A DNA stretch of 64,000 nt, from positions 277,793-341,792 of the forward strand of contig JADJMW010000021.1 in the NCBI GenBank assembly GCA_016709385.1. Reading direction: 5' to 3'. The notes beneath the pieces were generated by a model. That model searched no databases. It was not told the DNA's origin and was given only the letters and a program-made list of their open reading frames with translations. The stretch comes from Candidatus Rubrivivax defluviihabitans. GTDB lineage: Bacteria > Pseudomonadota > Gammaproteobacteria > Burkholderiales > Burkholderiaceae_C. Both the position numbers and the translations under genes were made by a program. Shown one piece after another: positions 47,815 through 56,774 of the stretch; the first letter of the stretch is position 1, and the number at the start of each line of letters is the position of its first letter.

Positions 47815-49956
47815 ATGAGCGAGCCGGACCCACCGTCGACGTCGATGTCACCCCTGCAGTCGCAGCCGGCTCCGGATGCCGCCGCGCGCGAGCGGCTGGT
47901 CGCCGAGGTGACCGCGCTGCCGGGCCTGCCCGGCGTCTACCGCTGGTTCGACGCGGCCGGGCAGGTGCTCTACGTGGGCAAGGCGCGCAACCTGAAAAAA
48001 CGCGTCTCGAGCTACCTGCACCGCGACCACGACGGCACGCGCATCGGCTCCATGGTGAGCCGCATCGCGCGCCTGGAGACGACGGTGGTGCGCAGCGAGG
48101 CCGAGGCGCTGCTGCTCGAGAACAACCTCATCAAGACGCTGACGCCGCGCTTCAACATCCTGTTTCGCGACGACAAAAGCTACCCCTACCTGAAGATCGA
48201 CGGCCCGCGCGAAGGCGGCGCGGCGGCCGAACGCCGTGCCGGGGCGACCGTGTCCGCGGCGGCCTCGGCCTATCCGCGCATGTCGTACTTCCGCGGCGCG
48301 GTGGACCGCAAGCACCGCTATTTCGGTCCCTACCCGAATGCCTGGGCGGTGAAGCAGACGATCCAGCTCATGCAGAAGGTGTTCCGGCTGCGCACCTGCG
48401 AGGACACGGTGTTCAACCACCGTTCGCGGCCCTGCCTGCTGCACCAGATCCAGCGCTGCTCGGGGCCCTGCGTGGGCCTGGTCAGCCGCGAGGACTATGC
48501 GCGCGACGTGCGCGACGCCGAACGCTTTCTGCTCGGCGAGACGCAGGCCGTGATCGACGACCTGCAGGCGCAGATGATGGCCTGGGCCGAGGCGCTGGAA
48601 TTCGAGAAGGCGGCCGAGCTGCGCGACCGCATCGGGTCGCTGTCGCGCGTGCTGCACCAGCAGTCGGTGGAGTTGAGCAGCCTGTCGGCGCTGGACAAGG
48701 ACGTGGACATCCTGGCCGCCAAGGTGGCCGGCGGCCGCGCCTGCGTCAACCTGGCCATGGTGCGCGGCGGCCGGCACCTGGGTGACCGCGCCTACTTCCC
48801 GACCCATGTCGACGAAGGCGCGGCCATCAGCGCCGACGCGGCCGAGGCGCGCTTCGAGGAAGACCTGGCCGGCCCCGAAGCGAGTCACTCGGCCGAAGCG
48901 GCCGTGCTCGAGGCCTTCATCGTGCAGCACTACGTCGGCCAGCCGGTGCCGCCGCAACTGGTGACCAGCCACGCCGTGAGCAGCGAGCTGATCGACGCAC
49001 TGGGCGCCGCCTCGGGCGTGCGCGTGCGCGCCCAGCACCAGCCGCGCGAGCAGCGCCGCATCTGGCTGGAGATGGCGGCCAAGGGCGCCGAGCTGTCGCT
49101 GGCGCGGCTGCTGGCCGAGGAGGGCTCGCAGCAGCAGCGCACGCGGGCGCTGATCGAGGCGCTGGACCTCGATATCGCCGATCCTGCCGCGCTGCGCGTC
49201 GAATGCTTCGACATCAGCCACACCGCCGGTGAAGCGACGCAGGCTTCGTGCGTGGTCTTTGAGGGCCACCAGATGCAGAGCGCGTCATACCGCCGCTTCA
49301 ACATCGAAGGCATCACCGGCGGCGACGACTACGCCGCCATGCGCCAGGTGCTGACGCGGCGTTATGCGCGGCTGGCCGAGGCCGTGGCGGCGGGCCGGGC
49401 GGACACACTGCCGAACGCCGCAGCGCCGGCCGAGCCGGCGGCAAATGGCGCCGAGAGCGAAATCGCCAAGCCGGCCACCGCCGCCAAGCCGCGTCGCGGG
49501 CCGGCGCGCCTGCCCGACCTGGTGCTGGTGGATGGCGGCCGCGGCCAGGTGGCGATGGCGCGCGAGGTGTTCGAGGAACTGGGGCTGGACATCTCGCTGA
49601 TCGTCGGCGTGGAGAAGGGCGAAGGGCGCAAGGTCGGCCTGGAGGAACTGGTCTTCGCCGACGGCCGCGAGAAGGTGCGGCTGGGCCACGATTCGGCGGC
49701 ACTGATGCTGGTGGCGCAGATCCGCGACGAGGCCCACCGCTTTGCCATCACCGGCATGCGCGCGCGCCGCGCCAGCGTGCGCACCGGCGGCAGCCGGCTG
49801 GAGGACATTGCCGGCGTCGGCCCGCGCAAGCGGGCGCGGTTGCTGCAGCGCTTTGGCGGCCTGCGCGGCGTGGCCAGCGCCGGCGTCGAAGACCTGGCCA
49901 GCGTGGAAGGCATTTCCAGGGAACTGGCCGAGGAGATCTATCGTGCCCTGCATTGA
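47815..49956 (+). CDS. uvrC: UvrC, excinuclease ABC subunit C
   Basis: Dual-incision nuclease of nucleotide excision repair. The 713-residue protein has the GIY-YIG domain (LPGVYRWFDAAGQVLYVGKARNLKKRVSSYL), a UVR motif, the RNase H-like domain (LVLVDGGRGQVAMAREV) and C-terminal helix-hairpin-helix repeats (VGPRKRARLLQRFGGLRGV). It is about 100 residues longer than E. coli UvrC because of two Ala/Pro-rich insertions (about 130-155 and 520-560). Confidence 0.96.
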   Translation: MSEPDPPSTSMSPLQSQPAPDAAARERLVAEVTALPGLPGVYRWFDAAGQVLYVGKARNLKKRVSSYLHRDHDGTRIGSMVSRIARLETTVVRSEAEALLLENNLIKTLTPRFNILFRDDKSYPYLKIDGPREGGAAAERRAGATVSAAASAYPRMSYFRGAVDRKHRYFGPYPNAWAVKQTIQLMQKVFRLRTCEDTVFNHRSRPCLLHQIQRCSGPCVGLVSREDYARDVRDAERFLLGETQAVIDDLQAQMMAWAEALEFEKAAELRDRIGSLSRVLHQQSVELSSLSALDKDVDILAAKVAGGRACVNLAMVRGGRHLGDRAYFPTHVDEGAAISADAAEARFEEDLAGPEASHSAEAAVLEAFIVQHYVGQPVPPQLVTSHAVSSELIDALGAASGVRVRAQHQPREQRRIWLEMAAKGAELSLARLLAEEGSQQQRTRALIEALDLDIADPAALRVECFDISHTAGEATQASCVVFEGHQMQSASYRRFNIEGITGGDDYAAMRQVLTRRYARLAEAVAAGRADTLPNAAAPAEPAANGAESEIAKPATAAKPRRGPARLPDLVLVDGGRGQVAMAREVFEELGLDISLIVGVEKGEGRKVGLEELVFADGREKVRLGHDSAALMLVAQIRDEAHRFAITGMRARRASVRTGGSRLEDIAGVGPRKRARLLQRFGGLRGVASAGVEDLASVEGISRELAEEIYRALH

Positions 49957-50491
49957 CGATTCAGAACCGACCCGTTGGCGGCCGTCGCATCCTTTCCGGC
50001 GCCGGGCCGCCTTGGCCGCGCTGCTGAGCCTGGCCTTGGCCGGCTGCGCCGGCGGCCCGCCTGCGCCCGTGGCGACACCCGCGCCAGCACCCGCGGCGGG
50101 CGCTTCGGCGCCGCCCGCAGCGGCCCGCGCGCCGCGGTACGTGAAGCTGCCGCCACCACCGGCAGCGCGCAACTGGGACGAGCTCAAGCTGAATGCCGCG
50201 CGGCGCCTCGTCGCGGCTCACCCGGACACCAGCTACGTGGGAACGCCGCCAGAGCCCCTGCTGGCGATTCCCGTGCTCGAGGTCGAGCTCAACGCCGACG
50301 GCAGCGTGCGCAGGATCGAGGTCGTGCGTGAACCGCGCGAGGTGAAGAAGACGATCCAGATGGCCATCGACGCCGTGCACCGCGCCGCGCCCTATGGTGA
50401 CGTGTCGAAGCTGCCGCGACCGTGGCGCTTCGTCGAGGTCTTCCTGTTCGACGACGATCTGCGCTTCATGCCGGCTACGCTGGACCGTTGA
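49943..50491 (+). CDS. TonB C-terminal-like lipoprotein
   Basis: A 182-residue secreted protein with a lipobox (LALAGC), a Pro/Ala linker and a C-terminal TonB-like domain (AIPVLEVELNADGSVRRIEVVREPREVKKTIQMAIDAVHRAAPYGD...PWRFVEVFLFDDDLRF). It probably works in the envelope; partner unknown. The GTG start lies inside the end of uvrC (14-base overlap), the best in-frame choice. Confidence 0.75.
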   Translation: MPCIDDSEPTRWRPSHPFRRRAALAALLSLALAGCAGGPPAPVATPAPAPAAGASAPPAAARAPRYVKLPPPPAARNWDELKLNAARRLVAAHPDTSYVGTPPEPLLAIPVLEVELNADGSVRRIEVVREPREVKKTIQMAIDAVHRAAPYGDVSKLPRPWRFVEVFLFDDDLRFMPATLDR

Positions 50492-50534
50492 GGCCCGACC
50501 GCGCCGCGGAGCCAGCCTTGGGCACAATCGGCGC

Positions 50535-51101
50535 ATGTTCCTGACCATTCCCACGCTGCTGACCTGGGCCCGCATCGCGGCGATCCCGTTCATCGTGGGC
50601 GTGTACTACCTGCCCTGGGACCTGGCCACGCGCAACCTGGTGGCCACCAGCCTGTTCGTGCTGTTCGCGGCCACCGACTGGCTCGACGGCTGGCTGGCGC
50701 GCCGGCTGAACCAGACCTCGGCCTTCGGCGCTTTCCTCGACCCGGTGGCCGACAAGATGCTGATCTGTGCCTCGCTGCTGGTGCTGCTGGAGCAGGGCCG
50801 CGTGGGTGCGCTGGTGGCGCTCATCATCATCGGCCGCGAGATCGCCATTTCGGCGCTGCGCGAATGGATGGCGCACATCGGCGCCTCGCGCAGCGTGGCG
50901 GTGCACATGCTGGGCAAGCTCAAGACCGTGGCGCAGATGGTGGCCATTCCATTCCTGCTCTACGACGGCCGACTGCTCGGCATCGTCGATACCCGCTTCT
51001 GGGGCACCTGGCTCATGGTCCTGGCGGCCGTGCTCACGATCTGGTCGATGGTGTACTACCTGCGCAAGGCGGTCCCCGAGATCCGGGCCAAGGCGCAATG
51101 A
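50535..51101 (+). CDS. pgsA: PgsA, phosphatidylglycerophosphate synthase
   Basis: Makes phosphatidylglycerophosphate from CDP-diacylglycerol and glycerol-3-phosphate. The 188-residue membrane protein has the CDP-alcohol transferase signature (ATDWLDGWLARRLNQTSAFGAFLDPVADK). Its stop overlaps the start of the next gene. Confidence 0.95.
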   Translation: MFLTIPTLLTWARIAAIPFIVGVYYLPWDLATRNLVATSLFVLFAATDWLDGWLARRLNQTSAFGAFLDPVADKMLICASLLVLLEQGRVGALVALIIIGREIAISALREWMAHIGASRSVAVHMLGKLKTVAQMVAIPFLLYDGRLLGIVDTRFWGTWLMVLAAVLTIWSMVYYLRKAVPEIRAKAQ

Positions 51102-52042
51102 GCGAGGCCGCCCGCGCCGAGGCGGCGGCCGCCGCCGGCGCGGCGCGGCAGGCGGCGATGCTGAACGCCATGCCGGTGGTCTTCGTGCTCATCTGGAGCA
51201 CAGGCTTCGTGGTCGCGCGCTTCGGCATGCCGCACGCGCCGCCGATGGGGTTCCTGGCGCTGCGTTATGCCTTTTCGGTGGCGGCCTTCCTGCTCTGGAT
51301 CCTGTGGGCGCGCGCGGCCTGGCCGCAGGGCCGCGCGCAGTGGCTGCACCTGGGGGTGACCGGCGTGCTCATGCACGCCGGTTACCTGGGGGGCGTGTGG
51401 GCGGCGGTGAAGGACGGCCTGGGTGCGGGTCTGGCTGCGCTCATCGTCGGTCTGCAGCCGATGATCACGGCGCTGTGGATCAGCGCCCGCGGCCACCGGC
51501 ATCACGTCAGCGTCCGCCAATGGCTGGGGCTGGTGCTCGGCCTGGCCGGGCTGCTGCTGGTGGTCTGGCACAAGCTGCACCTGGGCGAGGCGCGCGCCTT
51601 CAACGTGGCGCTGGCGGTGGTGGCGCTGGCCAGCATCACCGCCGGCACGCTGTACCAGAAGCGCTGGGTCAAGCCCTGCGACGTGCGCACGGCCAACACC
51701 GTGCAGCTGCTCGCGGCGCTGGCCGTGACCGCACCGCTGGCCTGGCTGGAGACCGAGCCGATCCGGATGCACCCCGAACTGGTCGGCGCGATGGCCTGGT
51801 CGGTGCTCGTGCTCACGCTGGGCGGCAGCTCGCTGCTGTACCTGCTGATCCAGCGCGGCGCGGCCACCGCGGTGACGAGCCTGATGTATTTGGTGCCACC
51901 GTGCACGGCGGTGCTGGCCTGGCTGCTGTTCGGCGAGTCGCTCAGCGTGCTGGTGCTCGCCGGGCTGGCGCTCACCGCGGCCGGCGTGGCGCTGGTGGTG
52001 CGCGACCCGCTGCGGCAGGCCCGGGCAGCCGGGCCGGGCTGA
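51098..52042 (+). CDS. EamA-family (DMT) transporter
   Basis: Inner-membrane exporter of the drug/metabolite transporter family, 314 residues with about ten membrane segments and two EamA repeats (FVLIWSTGFVVARFGM; LMYLVPPCTAVLAWLLFGESLS). It overlaps pgsA by 4 bases (ATGA), so it is in the same operon. Substrate unknown; distinct from the EamA gene at 24.4 kb. Confidence 0.87.
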   Translation: MSEAARAEAAAAAGAARQAAMLNAMPVVFVLIWSTGFVVARFGMPHAPPMGFLALRYAFSVAAFLLWILWARAAWPQGRAQWLHLGVTGVLMHAGYLGGVWAAVKDGLGAGLAALIVGLQPMITALWISARGHRHHVSVRQWLGLVLGLAGLLLVVWHKLHLGEARAFNVALAVVALASITAGTLYQKRWVKPCDVRTANTVQLLAALAVTAPLAWLETEPIRMHPELVGAMAWSVLVLTLGGSSLLYLLIQRGAATAVTSLMYLVPPCTAVLAWLLFGESLSVLVLAGLALTAAGVALVVRDPLRQARAAGPG

Positions 52043-52312
52043 GCACGGTCCTCTGGGTTGCAGTCGGTGCTGCGGCCGCCCCTGCGCCGGCTAGGCGGCA
52101 AGGCGGCGCTTGTCAAGCGTGAAATCACGCTGGACTCCTGGAGCCTCCTCGACCCCCGGATGTGGGGGAGTTGTGCCTAGAATGTTCGGTCTGGCTTGAC
52201 ACTGCGGAAGACGGGGGGATTTAATGCCCCTGCCTTGCCTGCTCCGTCACTGGCGGGTGGCCAGCGGACAGCCCGCCATCGAATCCAAGACACCTACCGA
52301 GGGGATCGCGAC

Positions 52313-52582
52313 GTGAACAAGAGTGAACTGATCGAGCATATCGCCAAGCAGGCCGACATCTCCAAGGCCGCGGCGTCGCGTTCGCTGGAAGCCGTGATCG
52401 GCGCGGTCAAGACCACGCTCAAGAAGGGCGGCAACGTCACCATCACCGGCTTCGGCACCTTCACCGCGCCGAAGCGTGCCGCGCGCACCGGCCGCAACCC
52501 GCGCACCGGCGCCGCGATCAAGATCAAGGCGGCCAAGGTACCCAAGTTCCGCCCCGGCAAGGGCCTGCGCGACGCGCTCTGA
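52313..52582 (+). CDS. hupB: HU-family DNA-binding protein
   Basis: Nucleoid protein, 89 residues, with the HU fold (NKSELIEHIAKQADISKAAASRSLEAVI; GFGTFTAPKRAARTGRNPRTG; VPKFRPGKGLRD). The start is a GTG preceded by a GGGG-type site. About 270 bases upstream hold no gene but contain inverted repeats (e.g. GCGTGAAATCACGC) and a TAGAAT-type -10. Confidence 0.93.
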   Translation: MNKSELIEHIAKQADISKAAASRSLEAVIGAVKTTLKKGGNVTITGFGTFTAPKRAARTGRNPRTGAAIKIKAAKVPKFRPGKGLRDAL

Positions 52583-52595
52583 GCGCCTGCACACC

Positions 52596-52671
52596 GGGTG
52601 CTTAGCTCAGCCGGTAGAGCGGCGCCCTTACAAGGCGTAGGTCGGCGGTTCGAACCCGTCAGCACCCACCA
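52596..52671 (+). tRNA. tRNA-Val (anticodon TAC)
   Basis: Acceptor GGGTGCT/AGCACCC pairs perfectly, the anticodon stem is GCCCT TACAAGGC with anticodon TAC, the T loop is GGTTCGAACCC-like and CCA is encoded. It sits between hupB and ppiD. Confidence 0.9.
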
Positions 52672-52833
52672 GCTCAGCTAGAATCCGACGCTTCGCAGCA
52701 GCGGGCGTTTGCGCGTGCCAGCGCAGTCCTCGCGAAGGCTGCAGCGCAAGCCGGCGGACCCCTTCCGCCCTTCGTCCAGGGCTTCCGCGAAGCGGCGTGC
52801 CCGCCCGAGCCCCGAATCCCGAGGTTTTCTTTC

Positions 52834-54747
52834 ATGTTCGACTTCGTCCGCAATCACTCCCGGCTGGTGCTCGGCTTCCTGCTGCTGCTGATCGTGCCTT
52901 CGTTCGTGTTCTTCGGCGTGCAGGGCTATTCGCGGTTCACCGAGGCCGGCAACGAGACTGTCGCCAAGGTCGGCGGCGTGGCCATCACGCGCGCCGAGTG
53001 GGAGGCCGCCCACGCCCGCAACGTGGAGCGCGTGCGCCGCCAGTCGCCCGACATCGATGCCCAGTTGCTGGACACGCCGCAGGCCCGACGCGACACGCTC
53101 GAGGGCATGCTGCGCGAACGCGTGCTGCTGGCGGCGGCCAACGATTTGCAGCTCTACCCCAGCGTGTCGCGCATGGCCATGCTGTTCGACAGCGACCCGC
53201 AGTTCGCCGGCCTGCGCGGCCCCGACGGCCGCATCAGCCGCGACCTGCTCGCCGCTCAGGGCATGACGCCCGAGATGTTCGACCAGCGGCTGCGACAGGA
53301 CTTCGCCATGCGCCAGGTGCTGGCCGGCATCACGCAGACGCCACTTGCGCCCGCGGCCACGGCGGCGGCGGCCATCGACCCGCTGTTCCAGCGCCGCGAG
53401 GTGCAGCTGCAACGTTTCGACCCCGCCGCCTTCCTGGCGCGCGCGAATCCCAGCGACGCCGAGATCGAGGCCCACTACAAGGCCAACGAGGCACGCTTCC
53501 AGGCAGCCGAGCAGGCGCAGATCGAATACGTGGTGCTCGACCTGGAACCGCTGGCCAAGGCCACCGTCGTGCCCGAGGACGACCTGCGCGCCTACTACGC
53601 CGAGAACGCCAGCCGCTACACGGTGGCCGAGGAGCGGCGCGCCAGCCATATCCTCATCAACGCACCGCAGGGCGCCCCGGCGGCCGAGCGCCAGCAGGCC
53701 CGTGAACGCGCCGAGGCCCTGCTCGCCGAAGTGCGCAGTAACCCGGCCTCGTTCGCGGCCGTGGCGCGCAAGAACTCGCAGGACCCGGGTTCGGCCGAAC
53801 GGGGCGGCGACCTCGACTTCTTCGGCCGCGGTGCCATGGTCAAGCCCTTCGAGGACGCCGTTTTCGCCATGAAGCGCGGCGAGATCAGCAACGTCATCGA
53901 AAGCGACTTCGGTTTCCACATCATCACCCTCACCGACCTGCGTGGCGGCGAGAAGAAGCCGTTCGAAGCGGTGCGCGCCGAGATCGAAGCCGAGGTGCGC
54001 AAGTCGCTGGCGCAGCGCCGCTGGGCCGAGGCGGCCGAGCAATTCACCAACACCGTGTACGAACAGGCGGACAGCCTGGAGCCTGTGGTCGAGAGCCTGA
54101 AGCTCGAGAAGCGCACGGCCACCGTGCAGCGCACGCCGACGCCGGGTGCCACCGGTGCGTTGGCCTCACCCAAGTTGCTGCAGGCCGTCTTCGCCACCGA
54201 CAGCCTGCGCAACAAGCGCAATACCGACGCCGTGGAGGTGGGCCCCAACCAGCTGGCTTCGGCACGCGTCGTGACGCACACGCCGGCGCGCACGCTGCCG
54301 CTGGCCGAGGTGCACAGCGCCGTGCGCGCCCGCCTGGTGCAGGAGCAGAGTGCCGCGCTGGCGCGAAAGGAAGGCGAAGCCCGCCTGGCGTCCTTGCGCG
54401 CGGCGCCGGGCGAAGCGCTGCCGATCACGCTGACCGTGTCGCGCCCGCAGCCGCAGGGCCTGCCGCCGCAGGTGCTGGACGCCGCTTTGGGCGCCGACGC
54501 CAGCCGGCTGCCGGCCGTGGCCGGCGTCGACCTGGGCGCGCAAGGCTACGTCGTGCTCCGTGTCACCCAGGTGCTGCCGCGCGACCCCAGCCCCGGCGGC
54601 GACGAAGCGCTGCGGCTCCAGTATGCCCAGGCCTGGGCCGCGGCCGAAGCCGACGCCTACCTGGGTGCGCTGAGGAAGCGCTTCAAGGCCGACGTCGCGG
54701 TGCCGGCGGCCGCCGCCGGCGAAGCGGCCTCGGCGCCGGGGCGCTGA
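52834..54747 (+). CDS. ppiD: PpiD-like membrane-anchored peptidyl-prolyl isomerase
   Basis: Periplasmic folding factor anchored by an N-terminal membrane segment (RLVLGFLLLLIVPSFVFFG). The 637-residue protein has a SurA-like N-terminal region, a parvulin domain (ERRASHILINAPQGA...FFGRGAMVKPFEDAVFAMKRGEIS...DFGFHIITLTDLRGGEK, about 265-375) and a second C-terminal chaperone-like region. It is the usual neighbour of a tRNA-Val/HU pair in this group of bacteria. Confidence 0.92.
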   Translation: MFDFVRNHSRLVLGFLLLLIVPSFVFFGVQGYSRFTEAGNETVAKVGGVAITRAEWEAAHARNVERVRRQSPDIDAQLLDTPQARRDTLEGMLRERVLLAAANDLQLYPSVSRMAMLFDSDPQFAGLRGPDGRISRDLLAAQGMTPEMFDQRLRQDFAMRQVLAGITQTPLAPAATAAAAIDPLFQRREVQLQRFDPAAFLARANPSDAEIEAHYKANEARFQAAEQAQIEYVVLDLEPLAKATVVPEDDLRAYYAENASRYTVAEERRASHILINAPQGAPAAERQQARERAEALLAEVRSNPASFAAVARKNSQDPGSAERGGDLDFFGRGAMVKPFEDAVFAMKRGEISNVIESDFGFHIITLTDLRGGEKKPFEAVRAEIEAEVRKSLAQRRWAEAAEQFTNTVYEQADSLEPVVESLKLEKRTATVQRTPTPGATGALASPKLLQAVFATDSLRNKRNTDAVEVGPNQLASARVVTHTPARTLPLAEVHSAVRARLVQEQSAALARKEGEARLASLRAAPGEALPITLTVSRPQPQGLPPQVLDAALGADASRLPAVAGVDLGAQGYVVLRVTQVLPRDPSPGGDEALRLQYAQAWAAAEADAYLGALRKRFKADVAVPAAAAGEAASAPGR

Positions 54748-54777
54748 ACATGGCGGCTCCGCACCGGGTCACGCAGC

Positions 54778-54783
54778 TATAAT
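54778..54783 (+). promoter_or_regulatory. Candidate -10 box of tRNA-His
   Basis: A perfect TATAAT ends 13 bases before the mature 5' end of tRNA-His. The -35 region is weak. Confidence 0.5.
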
Positions 54784-54796
54784 TTTCGAATCCGTG

Positions 54797-54872
54797 GTGG
54801 CTGTAGCTCAGTTGGTAGAGTCCCAGATTGTGATTCTGGTCGTCGTGGGTTCGAGTCCCATCAGCCACCCCA
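54797..54872 (+). tRNA. tRNA-His (anticodon GTG)
   Basis: Acceptor GTGGCTG/CAGCCAC with discriminator C and a G at -1 (54796) as expected for tRNA-His, anticodon GTG in CAGATTGTGATTCTG, and an encoded CCA. The 3' end is the probable attachment site of the integrated element that follows. Confidence 0.93.
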
Positions 54873-55043
54873 TCCCAGCGTTTCATCGGTCCCATGCCGG
54901 ACCGAACTTCCCGCAAAATCAACGACTTAGCCGGTCGCTTGAGTCAGGAAGGTTCCTGCCGTCCCACGGCAGCGCAGCGCAAGTAGGGGAACATGTAGGG
55001 GAACAAATGGCGTTCGTCATGCCATTTGGAGCTTTGTTCCCCT

Positions 55044-56285
55044 ATGCTCACCGACAAGCAGTGCAAGAACGCGTTCTGCCCAGAGGGCAAAGCCCGCGCA
55101 CGGGCGACCGATTCAGGTGGTCTCTACCTCGAAGTTGCCGGCGCCGGGTCCAAGCGCTGGTTCTGGAAGTACTACTTCGATGGCAAAGAGAAGCGCCTCT
55201 CCTTGGGTTGCTACCCTGAGGTCAGCCTCAAGGATGCTCGGGCCGCTCGAGACGATGCGCGGAAGCAACACCAATCAGGCATCGACCCGGTGCTCGCAAG
55301 GCAGGTCGACCGTCTCAGCTCCCGGTTCGACGCCAACGCCAGCTTCGAGGTGACCGCGCGTGAGTTCCACGCGACCAAGAAGGTCGGCTGGAGCGATCAC
55401 TACGCCAAGCGCTGGATGGAGCGCCTCGAGAAGGACATCTTTCCCTGGCTGGGCAAGCTTCCGCTCTCCCAGATCGGCGCACCGATGCTGCTGCAGACGC
55501 TGCGGCGCGTCGAGGCACGTGGCACGCGCGAACTGCCTCACTCGCTGCTGGAAGCCTGCGGGCAGGTGTTTCGATACGGCGTTGCCACCGGACGTTGTGA
55601 GCGCAGCCCCGCTTCGGATCTGCGCGGCGCACTGAAGCCGGTGCTGACCAGGCACGTCTCGGCGATCGTCGAACCGGATCAGGTCGGCGACTTGATGCGC
55701 GCGATCGACGGCTACCACGGTCACCCCGTCACCCGGGCGGCACTGCTTCTGTCGGCACTGCTCTTCCAGCGGCCAGGGAACATCCGGCAGATGGAGTGGG
55801 CCGAGCTGGATCTCGAGGCAAGGATGTGGGCGATACCCTCCGCCAAGATGAAGCGGACAAAGCGGGAGAAGATCAACGGAAGGCCGCATCTGGTTCCGCT
55901 CGCCACCCAGGCTGTAGACGCTCTGGAGGACCTGAGGCCGCTGACCGGCCGAGGGCGATATGTGTTTCCGTCCCTGATCAGTGCCAAGCGGCCGATGAGC
56001 GAGAACACGGTCCGCGTTGCCCTGCGCCGGCTAGGCTTCGACAACGAGACGATGACTCCCCATGGATTCCGGGCGATGGCCCGTACCGTGATGGTGGAGC
56101 GGCTCAACGTGGCGCCGGACGTGATCGAGGCCCAACTGGCACATGGGAAGTCCGGCCCGCTGGGCGCTGCCTACGACAGGGCGGAGTTCATCGAGCAGCG
56201 GCGCGACATGATGAAGGCCTGGGCGGACTACTTGGACGAACTCAGGCGGAGGCACTCAGGAGAGCGTCCAGCGCAAGTCGCATAG
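55044..56285 (+). CDS. int: P4-type tyrosine integrase
   Basis: Site-specific recombinase of a genomic island, 413 residues. The N-terminal DUF4102 SAM-like arm-binding part (KAFCPEGKARARATDSGGLYLEV...SLGCYPEVSLKDARA) and the catalytic residues are visible: Arg in LFQRPGN, His-x-x-Arg in HGFRAMART, His in LAHGK and Tyr in AAYDRAEF. It is encoded 171 bases after tRNA-His, same direction. Intact, so excision is possible if an attR exists outside the window. Confidence 0.94.
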   Translation: MLTDKQCKNAFCPEGKARARATDSGGLYLEVAGAGSKRWFWKYYFDGKEKRLSLGCYPEVSLKDARAARDDARKQHQSGIDPVLARQVDRLSSRFDANASFEVTAREFHATKKVGWSDHYAKRWMERLEKDIFPWLGKLPLSQIGAPMLLQTLRRVEARGTRELPHSLLEACGQVFRYGVATGRCERSPASDLRGALKPVLTRHVSAIVEPDQVGDLMRAIDGYHGHPVTRAALLLSALLFQRPGNIRQMEWAELDLEARMWAIPSAKMKRTKREKINGRPHLVPLATQAVDALEDLRPLTGRGRYVFPSLISAKRPMSENTVRVALRRLGFDNETMTPHGFRAMARTVMVERLNVAPDVIEAQLAHGKSGPLGAAYDRAEFIEQRRDMMKAWADYLDELRRRHSGERPAQVA

Positions 56286-56450
56286 GGTTCATGGCGCATT
56301 CGGCAGCTGGCGCATCGTGTAAGGGGCGGGCTTCGCTGCCGAAGCCATAGCCCAAGAGTCCCGTACTCGATGGCAGCGACGAACCGTTTGTATCCGCGCC
56401 ACTCCAAGAAATGTCCGACACTTTGACTGCCTACAGCTTTGGTGGCGCCC

Positions 56451-56774
56451 ATGCGACTGGTTCTGTTTGCCGCAGTTCTCGCTCTCGGCGCGATGATTGG
56501 CGTGATCGCCGCGGCGGGCGATGACACCTCTACGAAGGTCACGATGGCGTTCGTGGGAGTTCTCTTCGCGCTGCCGGTGGCGGCCTTGCTGGCTCGTCGG
56601 CGCAAGGGTTCTGAGAGCGGTCAGTTGTCTGACGAACTTCTCGACCCGTCAGTATCAACTTCCCCACGATCGTTGTCGGCCAACTATTGGCGTGACCGAG
56701 GCCATCCCCCGTACATGAAGCCCTCTGATGGCGATCCGGACAAGCACATGTTCGATCCCGATCGGCTCTCCTGA
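56451..56774 (+). CDS. Small membrane protein (hypothetical)
   Basis: A 107-residue protein with a signal-like first segment (MRLVLFAAVLALGAMIGVIAAAG), a second membrane segment (MAFVGVLFALPVAALLARRR) and a hydrophilic tail. No family recognised. It is convergent with traG and belongs to the island. Confidence 0.6.
   Translation: MRLVLFAAVLALGAMIGVIAAAGDDTSTKVTMAFVGVLFALPVAALLARRRKGSESGQLSDELLDPSVSTSPRSLSANYWRDRGHPPYMKPSDGDPDKHMFDPDRLS

Noticed and set aside
52129..52200. Possible CRISPR or attenuator-like repeats upstream of hupB
   Set aside because: Only short isolated inverted repeats are visible; no regular spacer structure.
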